DNA from: Ovis canadensis | Taxonomy: Eukaryota; Chordata; Mammalia; Artiodactyla; Bovidae | Direction of reading: 5' to 3' | DNA length: 64,000 nt | Assembly (NCBI RefSeq): GCF_042477335.2 | Contig: NC_091260.1 | Coordinates: forward strand, 46,209,001-46,273,000 | Program-made: the position numbers and the translations under genes | Notes under the pieces: model-generated | The model's input: the letters and a program-made list of their open reading frames with translations, nothing else | Database searches by the model: none | Told to the model about the DNA's origin: nothing | Part shown: positions 56,578 through 64,000 of the stretch, one piece after another | Layout: every line of letters starts with the position of its first letter | How positions within the stretch are numbered: position 1 is the first letter of the stretch

Positions 56578-58697
56578 CCATTGCTTTTGCTATACTTAAT
56601 CAACTCCAAGTGATTCTTTGAGCCCCCCTTTGTCATTGTACTTCTGCTGTCGACCCTTCTGGTTCCCCGAGAAATAATCTCTTTAGCACTGTGACTCTAT
56701 GTCAGTTATTACACGGGGATTTCTGTATTAATACTTGGTAAATTGTTGATGTAACTGAGTCCCCACAAGACTGTTGTCCTTTATGAATGAAATGTTTATC
56801 CCTAGAGTCAAGCACACACTTAGTAGGTATTCTCTAAGCATTAAATTAAATTCTCTAAGCATTTAAATAGTTAAATTATTTTTGTATTCAGTTATTATAG
56901 TTCCCTGTACACTTTCAACCTTTTATATGGAAGGCAACTGGGCCGACCTGGTAACAATGAGGGTAATATCTTAACTCACTGGTTATAGGTTTTGTGTTCA
57001 GTGGTTTTGACATGCGGCTTTTGATCAAGTAGTATGATGAAGGAAGTGTCCTTTGCATGGCTGTTTGATTTCATGGTCCAAATGACAAGACCTGTATTAT
57101 TTTAGTGGGGATATCCTAGTACGTGCCATCTATAAATGAGTGATTTCTGCTAGAGAGGCTCAGAGGAGATGTGAGGCTGAGGGGACCACAAATTCAACAA
57201 GAGGCAATGATGGTAAACTTGAAATGAGGCCCCTAGAAGAAGCCAGAAGCCCCTGGCCCCATTTTCCTCAGGACTACACCTTTTTTCTTCTCCAGAATCA
57301 CTCACTCTCATCTAGATGGACATCGAGCCATTTTGGATCAAGCGCTTATTTCAGTTGGCCTTTTAAAGTTCTTTTTTACCCCAGAGGCTGGCATTGTGTG
57401 AAGTACATGATTAAAATTGGCTGAGATTTTTGCCCTGGAAGTCCATGAGGAACAGAAGGGCAATACTGAAAAGGAGTGCCCAGAATTGAGACAGTCTGTT
57501 TTGTGAACCAAATGAGCTGGAAGATAAGCAAACGCTGGAGCTGGAAAACCACCCTCAGAACATATAAGAACCTGGAAAAAGTGAGAACTCTGTAGAAGAA
57601 TGTCCTGCTTATTCCTGACCAAAATGTTGATTGTTGTTAAGGTACACAATATAGGCATGGTCTCCTAGTTTAAAGGTTGTAAGTTTGCTTCAAACTTTAC
57701 TCTCTTCTTTAACAAATACCTAGGTTGCCTGCTATTCTGTTATTAACACAGATAGACGCTACCCATTGGCATGTAGGACTGAGTGATCCAAAGGACTGAC
57801 CCTCAGAAGGACACACCCTGACTATTGTCAAAACAGTTAGTTGACAGATGTGTTCTCTCACCTAAAAAGATCATCCTAGGTTATTTAAGTTTTGATGTCC
57901 TCCAGATGGCAGAATAAAAGTACAGATGCTAGATTACAGTCACAATAGTAATAGCAATTATTGTTTCTGTTAACAGCAATGACCTCAGAAAGCTAAAGAA
58001 CTTGAAAAGTGACATTTAGTGGAAGCTGAAATTGCTGGAAGAAAAATTAAGCTCATTATCATTTGTCTACCTTTTAATCCTCCTCTGGAGAAAATGGAAG
58101 GAGGGGCAGAAATTTCAGGCCAAATCTTTTTGTCAACAGTAGTTACTCAGAAAGTGCATCAGACGTTTTCTCTTCCCTTCCCTTAAGCTAAAAATCAGGA
58201 TGAAACTGTTTTGGACATTTTATCCCTTCAAAGAAGCAGACCCTCTATTGCCTGCTAAGAGCCTTGCGAAGCCACAGCTTTGCAAAAGAGATTAGCTTAA
58301 AAGAAAACATTATTATCTGGCATCACAGAGACTTTCAGCTTTGCTTCAAGTCATATGTTTTTTCCTCCTAAGAAAATAAACACAAAGGGCAGAAAAGCAG
58401 ATTTTTTAGAAGGTCAAATGCATTGCTAAATGCAGAATATGTGAACTTTGAATATAACTTGCATAGTTCCAGTAGAAAACCAATTTGGTTAGAATGTGTA
58501 GAGTGAAGAGGAGAGAAATGAGAGAACAGTTTGGAGGGATAAACAGACCTCAAAGGGACTTGGAAGGCATTCTAAGTGTTTCGGACTCTATTAGGTAGTT
58601 ATAGAAAATGACTGAAGAGAATTGATGATTAGATTTACATTTTGAAAAAATCACCCAACTTAGTAATTGATGCAGCTGATGATCATGAATGGATGCT
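56578..58697. other. Single-copy sequence, no gene recognised
   Basis: About 2.1 kb. A possible L2/MIR tail occurs near 56810-56860. Open frames (for example 57140-57424) show no known domain. Confidence 0.45.
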
Positions 58698-58708
58698 AAA
58701 ACATTGGG

Positions 58709-58987
58709 AATTTAGGAAGATGGCAATGACGACCCTGTATGCAAGACAGGGAAAGAGACACAGATGTGTATAACGGACTTTTGGACTCAGAGGGAGAGGG
58801 AGAGGGTGGGATGATTTGGGAGAATGACATTCTAACATGTATACTATCATGTGAATTGAATTGCCAGTCTATGTCTGATGTTCTGGGGAGGGAGGTGGGA
58901 AGGGGGTTCATGTTTGGGAATGCATGTAAGAATTAAAGATTTTAAAATTTAAAAAATAAAAAACTAAAAATTAAAAAAAAAATAAAT
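58709..58987 (+). mobile_element. L1 3' end with target-site duplication
   Basis: Severely truncated sense L1 (AATTTAGGAAGATGGCAATG to an A-rich end). AAAACATTGGG at 58698-58708 and 58988-58998 is a perfect 11-bp duplication. Compared with the copy at 60.45 kb, about 55 bases of 3' UTR are missing. Confidence 0.95.
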
Positions 58988-58998
58988 AAAACATTGGG

Positions 58999-59155
58999 TG
59001 AAAGCTTGGTGGAGAACAAGGTATTAGCATGCTGCCAGAGGATCACCTGATAAATCACTTTCTAACTGAAAATGGAAAAATATATGGTTGTGATGAAGAG
59101 AAGAACAGATAGCTGTCAGCACCCTGACCAAATGTTAAAATGTAACATGCCTAAA
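58999..59155. other. Single-copy spacer and target-site duplication
   Basis: Ends in AAAATGTAACATGCCTAAA (59137-59155), which recurs with two changes at 60777-60795. Confidence 0.6.
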
Positions 59156-59744
59156 AACATTATCCAGAATGATACATGCACCCCGTTTACATACATACGG
59201 CACTGTTTACAATGGCTAAGATGTAGAAGTAACCTAAATGCCCATTGACAGAGGGATGGATAAAGAAGGGGTGGTGCATATATACAGTGGAATATTACTC
59301 AGCCATCAAAAAGATGAAATAGTACAATTGCAGTAACATGGATGGACCTAGAGAGTGTCATACAGGGTGAAGTAAGTCAGGCAGAGTAGGAGAAATATCA
59401 CATGACATCCATTAAAGGTGGAATCTAAAAAGAAATGATACAAATGAACTCATGCACGAAATAGAAACAGACTCAACAGACTTCCAGAATAAGCTTATGC
59501 TTGCCAGGAGGAAGTACGGGGCGATGGGGTGGTTAAGGAGTTTGGGATGGACATGTACACACTGCTATATTCTAAACAGATAACCAACCAGGACCTACTA
59601 TATAGCACATGGAGCTCTTCTTAATGTTATGTGGGAGCCTGGATGGGAGGGGTGTTTGGGGGAAAATGGATACATGTATATGTATGGCTGAGTTTCTTCG
59701 CTGTTCATCTGAAACTATCACAAAATTTTTTGTTAATTGGCTAT

Positions 59745-60008
59745 GCTAAGTCACTTCAGTTGTATTTGACTCTGTGCGACCCCATAGACGGCAGCCCACC
59801 AGGCTCCCCCGTCCCTGGGATTCTCCAGGCAAGAACACTGGAGTGGGTTGCCATTTCCTTCTCCAATGCATGAAAGTGCAAAGTGAAAGTGAAGTCATTC
59901 AATCGTGTCCGACCCTTAGCGACCCCACGGACTGCAGCCTACCAGGCTCCTCCATCCATGGGATTTTCCAGGCAAGAGTACTGGAGTGGGGTGCCATTGC
60001 CTTCTCCA
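59745..60008 (-). mobile_element. Bov-A2 SINE nested in L1
   Basis: Antisense dimeric Bov-A2 (GCTAAGTCACTTCAGTTGTA to GCCATTGCCTTCTCCA). L1 3' end resumes with TATAACCCAATACAAAATAG. Confidence 0.93.
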
Positions 60009-60045
60009 CTATAACCCAATACAAAATAGAAAGTTTAAAAAACAG

Positions 60046-60776
60046 GACTAACCCTCCTACACTGTTGATGGGAATGCAAACTAGTACAGCCACTATGGAG
60101 AACAGTGTGGAGATTCCTTAAAAAATTGCAAATAGAACTACCTTATGACCCAGCAATCCCACTGCTGGGCATACACACCAAGGAAACCAGAATTGAAAGA
60201 GACACATGTACCCCAATGTTCATCGCAGCACTGTTTATAATAGCCAGGACATGGAAACAACCTAGATGTCCAGCAGCAGATGAATGCATAAGAAAGCTGT
60301 GGTACATATACACAATGAAGTATTACTCAGCCGTAAAAAAGAATTCATTTGAATCAGTTCTGATGAGATGGATGAAACTGGAGCCAATTATACAGAGTGA
60401 AGTAAGCCAGAAAGAAAAACACCAATACAGTATACTAACACATATATATGGAATTTAGGAAGATGGCAATGACGACCCTGTATGCAAGACAGGAAAAAAG
60501 ACACAGATGTGTATAACAGACTTTTGGACTCAGAGGGAGAGGGAGAGGGTGGGATGATTTGGGAGAATGGCATTCTAACATGTATACTATCATGTAAGAA
60601 TTGAATCGCCAGTCTATGTCTGACGCAGGATACAGCATGCTTGGGGCTGGTGCACGGGGATGATCCAGAGAGATGTTATGGGGAGGGAGGTGGGAGGGGG
60701 GTTCATGTTTGGGAACGCATGTAAGAATTAAAGATTTTAAAATTTAAAATAAAATAAAATAAAATCATAAAAAAAT
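60046..60776 (+). mobile_element. Younger L1 3' end inserted in the older L1 tail
   Basis: Sense L1 from GGACTAACCCTCCTACACTG through the ORF2 stop and a complete 3' UTR (GGACTCAGAGGGAGAGGGAG, CTTGGGGCTGGTGCACGGGG) to a (AAAAT)n-rich tail. Confidence 0.92.
60105..60458 (+). pseudogene. L1 ORF2p C-terminus, open remnant
   Basis: A 117-codon open frame holds the cysteine-containing C-terminal end of L1 ORF2p: [13 protein letters not shown] near residues 12-24, IIARTWKQPRCP near 45-56, YYSAVKKN near 73-80 and a terminal HIYGI. The endonuclease and RT are missing, so it has no activity. Confidence 0.9.
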
Positions 60777-60795
60777 AAAATGTAGCATCTCTAAA

Positions 60796-60989
60796 CAATG
60801 AGGAAATAGACCAATATACTCAGAATATGTAACATTCTACAATGCAAATCTTGAACTTAACTTTTTCAAAGTTCATGTCATTGAAAAAAATGACTAGGGA
60901 CAATTCTAAACTTAAATGTAAAAGAGATATATAACAATGAAATGCAATGAATTAATCCAAGGAGAATTTTGATGGAGGGTACGAGGAGC
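60796..60989. other. Single-copy sequence
   Basis: No feature recognised. Confidence 0.35.
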
Positions 60990-61190
60990 AACAAGAGAAG
61001 AGATTTTGGGGGCAATTGAGAATATGGACTGGATATTATGGAATATTATTGTTATTCTTTTAGACATGGTATTATAGTTATATAAGACATCCTCTATTTT
61101 CTTAAGAGGGGTACACTAAAGTCATAGGATGAACTGTCATGTTATTTACAACTTATTTTCAAATAGTATAGATAAAATATGAACATTTAT
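60990..61190 (+). mobile_element. Ancient L1-type relic, uncertain
   Basis: TGGACTGGATATTATGGAAT, TTAGACATGGTATTATAGTT and TACAACTTATTTTCAAATAG resemble an old mammalian L1 3' UTR. Family not certain. Confidence 0.4.
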
Positions 61191-61379
61191 GGTCACAAAC
61201 ACATTATATAGAAGGAATAAAATAACAGAAACATAGTACAGTGTCAACAATTGTGGAATATAAGAAGAGAGCACATACATGCATGTTTGTTATTCATTGT
61301 AAACTTCTTGAAGATTTTGATAATTAAAAGTTGTATTAGAGAGGATTAAATATTATAGCATAGAGATAAATGAAGAAAA

Positions 61380-62720
61380 CAAGAGTGAATATTGGACAGT
61401 TAGGAGGTCATTGCAGTAGTTCAGGTAAGACCTGGATTATAAACTAAGGGGTTGGTGGAGAATATAATTAGGCAAATTAGATCACTATTTATGTAACAGA
61501 ATGAATTAAACAGAGTGGATTAGAGATGACTGAAATAGAGCCTGGCACCTAGTAAGGACTTATTTGTCTCAATGCATAATAAAAAATGAGTGTATAAAAT
61601 GGGAATAAAGAAGAGGAAGGAATATGATGCCTTCTAGATTTTTTTCGTTAGCCACTGGATGCATAATAAGACCATTAATTTAAAAAAAAAGATAGAAAGA
61701 ACACATTTTGAAAGGAAAATGACATGAGCAAGTTGAATTTGAGCTTTCTTAAAGATCATCAAAATGGGGGCCTTGGGTTGGCACTCATATAAAGCTCAGA
61801 AGCAAATGATTTCAGAACTATTGGCCAATAAAGTAACAAAAGCAGAAAAATTGCTCAGGAAGAATTTATGAAGTGAAAGTTAAAGAAAAAGACCCAGGAT
61901 AAAGCCCTGAGGCACTGTAACACTGAATGTATGGGCAGAGACGGGCAGGTAGCCAAAAATATTGCGATGGAGTGACTAGAGAATTCGCAGCAAAACTAAG
62001 AGAGAGTGACAGCAAGGAAGTCAGGGAAGGGTATTTTAAAAGGGAACTACTTGAAAAGTGTCAAATGCTACTGAAGGATCAGGCAAGATGTTTGAAAGGT
62101 GAATATAAAGACCTAGAAGAGTTCAGTTCTTAGCTGGAGAGAGCAGCTTTGAAAGTGTAGTAAGGGTAGATGCCAGATGACATTGGGGTGTGAAGCTGTG
62201 TGAGAGGTGAGCAAATGAGAAGAATGGGCGCAACTCGTGCCTCTGAGAACTGGGCTCTGAAAGAAGAGATGTAGACTGAGAACTGGAAGGAGGTAGGGAG
62301 AAGGGGATTTTTTTTAAAGGTGGGTGACATTTGAGCATATACACATGCCAACTGGAAAGAGCAAGTTGTGAGGCAAGATGGCAGTTACAGAGAGGGGGAT
62401 AGCGCACGGTATCTAAAAGGCTGAAGACAGTGGGATCCAAAGCAGAGGTGTGTAAAGTGCATCTCATTATCTAGCCAGGCTGGGCTTCATGCTTTTGTTG
62501 GTAAGATGAAGATTTCCAAGGCTCTTTCTATCTCTAACCATTTATGTTTTGAAGTGTTTGGAGAAAGAGAAAGAACTTGGAGGATAGATCCTATTAGGCA
62601 TCAGAGTGTATAAAGGTTGCAGGACACCATGCAATTGTAGGGTCAAGAGTGATAGTCTTGGGGTGACTGTGTTCCTGAGGTGTCGCCTGGAGGGGGTGAA
62701 ATGAATGAATGGACATCTGT
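61380..62720 (-). mobile_element. L2 LINE, antisense, degenerate
   Basis: GGAGGTCATTGCAGTAGTTC, GGATAAAGCCCTGAGGCACT, AAGTGTCAAATGCTACTGAA, GAAGGAGGTAGGGAGAAGGG follow the antisense L2 ORF2 order. The 114-codon minus frame at 62123-62467 is L2-derived. Confidence 0.75.
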
Positions 62721-63165
62721 GAAACTCACTCAAAACTCAAAAGTGCTGCTCATTGGCACTATTCTCATCTAAGAAGGAATAGGAGGAAACAGAAACCAAG
62801 ATGTTTTTGTAGCTTTATCCTTGGCTAGTCTTGCAACTGTCAAAGCTTTCAAGTCACTTTGAAGATCATTTGGTTGGCTGAGAGAGGAATTTAATTTCTT
62901 TTAAGGATTGTTTTGATATGCAACTTAAGCAAAAGGGCTTGAATCTACCAGACATTTTTTGGATTTCTGTGATGACCGGGCATGATAATTTAAGGAGGTT
63001 GGAGAGAATGCAGACATGGAGAAGGGAAACAGTGAAGAGAAGGATGTGAAGGTGCAGTGTGGTGGGGAGGAGAAAGGTGATGAGACAGACAATGATAAAC
63101 ATTGATACTGGCTGAGACTCTGCAGGAGTTCAAGCCAATTTTGATTGTTACTATGAATCACAACA
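62721..63165. other. Single-copy, possible continuation of L2
   Basis: G-rich plus strand resembles the adjoining antisense L2, but landmarks are lost. Confidence 0.35.
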
Positions 63166-63535
63166 CTAATAATGATCATTTATTGAGTACTTGCTATGTG
63201 CCAGGCACCACACACACTGTTTATTATCTCTGTAGACTTCAAAACAATTGCATGGGGTACTTTTATTATTCCTGTTTTTTAAAAAATTGTGGTAAAATAC
63301 ATATAGGATAAAATTCACAATTTAAGCATTTTAAGTGTCATTAAGTATATTAACAAAGTTGTATAACCATTATCCCCCCAACCATCTCTAGATCTTTTTA
63401 GTTTTCCAAAACTGAAACTCTGTACACTTTACACAGTAACTCCCCATTTTCCCTTACACTATTATCTGCTTTGAGGATGAGGCATCTAAGGCTTGAAGAT
63501 GGTGAAAAATATTTCCCAAGGGCATAGAGCTGGCA
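63166..63535 (-). mobile_element. MIR SINE split by an older-type repeat
   Basis: Antisense MIR TTTATTGAGTACTTGCTATG and TGCCAGGCACC at 63180-63210. It resumes at about 63460 with TCTGCTTTGAGGATGAGGCA and CAAGGGCATAGAGCTGGCA. Confidence 0.78.
63278..63455. mobile_element. Ancient interspersed repeat nested in MIR (L1-like, uncertain)
   Basis: AAAATTGTGGTAAAATACAT, ATTTTAAGTGTCATTAAGTA and CCAAAACTGAAACTCTGTAC follow a common mammalian repeat order that I associate with old L1 3' sequence. Family not certain. Confidence 0.5.
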
Positions 63536-64000
63536 TGTGTCTTAGCATGTGTCTAGAAGAGCTTAATCTGAAGTGAATATGGATTTCCAGGCAAAATCGC
63601 CAGTTTATGCCATACGTTTCTGGATCCACTAAGGTAAGAAGGATTGTGCTAGGAATATAGTCTGTGTTCTGGAATACCAGAGACCAGTAAAATGCTACCA
63701 TGTTATTACTCTTAGAGTCCTGGCTGGTGAGTTTCCTGCTCCGCATTCTCTTGTGCATGATCAATGCTTTGGGCCTTTATGAATCTCTTCTACTTGCCAA
63801 GTAAGAAGGTATTTTGATGACCACCAAGAAACGTTTTTGAATTATTTTTCAGGCTAGAATAGCTAACTATAGAAGAATCCAGTAAAGTGTATCATTTAGT
63901 CAGAAACTATGAATTCCTTCCAGAGATTACAAACTTATTAAACAATAGCCAGTTTAGAACACAATAATAGTATTTTTTGCAGATTTACCAGAGAACATTT
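63536..64000. other. Single-copy sequence
   Basis: No feature recognised. Confidence 0.4.

Larger units (their letters stand above)
59156..60776 (+). mobile_element. L1 3' end carrying a second L1 in its tail
   Basis: The outer L1 (59156-60045) spans the ORF2 end and 3' UTR. The 19-bp flanks AAAATGTAACATGCCTAAA (59137) and AAAATGTAGCATCTCTAAA (60777) enclose the whole block. The inner L1 starts at about 60046. Confidence 0.82.

Noticed and set aside
62123-62467. 114-codon minus-strand frame, Ser/Leu/His-rich
   Set aside because: It is a decayed antisense L2 segment, and the neighbouring plus-strand blocks follow L2 order.

Overview
The window is nuclear DNA of a ruminant, most likely a bovid. 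The evidence is the repeats: BovB (RTE-class) LINEs and their short 3' ends, the tRNA-headed Bov-tA SINE, the dimeric Bov-A2 SINE, CHR-2 SINEs, ruminant L1 3' ends, and the older mammalian families MIR, L2, MER5-like and MLT1. Species within the bovids cannot be told by eye. There is no operon-like or prokaryotic content, and no multi-exon host gene could be recognised. Almost every long open frame is retrotransposon coding sequence or a SINE/LINE read on the wrong strand.

Layout. 1-9.2 kb: BovB and Bov-tA pieces, an L1 3' end split by two later insertions (6.4-7.2 kb), MIR and MER5-like relics. 9.5-12.7 kb: two antisense L2 copies, a compound microsatellite, a nested SINE and a nested L1. 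13.2-15.2 kb: an old BovB with a younger BovB inserted inside it, a CHR-2 SINE split by Bov-A2, and a Bov-tA with a fold-back palindrome. 15.2-20.4 kb: mostly single-copy sequence with an L1 3' region and an L2. 20.4-33.7 kb: mixed BovB, L1, MLT1, CHR-2, MIR, L2 and a split hAT-like DNA transposon. 34-36 kb: a 2-kb antisense BovB. 36-39.3 kb: SINE-rich, ending in a four-level nest (L1, Bov-tA, BovB, then an L1 with an apparent 3' transduction). 39.4-48.8 kb: L1, L2, two MLT1 LTRs, SINEs and quiet stretches. 49.2-56.4 kb: two large BovB copies in inverted orientation flanking a GC-rich retrocopy. 56.4-64 kb: an LTR fragment, L1 3' ends, an L2 and a split MIR.

The one host-type protein gene is at 51.2-53.2 kb on the minus strand. 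It is an apparently intact retrocopy of a SMIM10L1-like small membrane protein: 68 codons, a GC/CpG-rich 5' end, a long AT-rich 3' UTR, a poly(A) tract and a perfect 13-bp target-site duplication. Whether it is expressed cannot be told from the sequence. Family names for the older repeats come from recognition by eye, and their edges are accurate to about 10-30 bases unless a target-site duplication fixes them.
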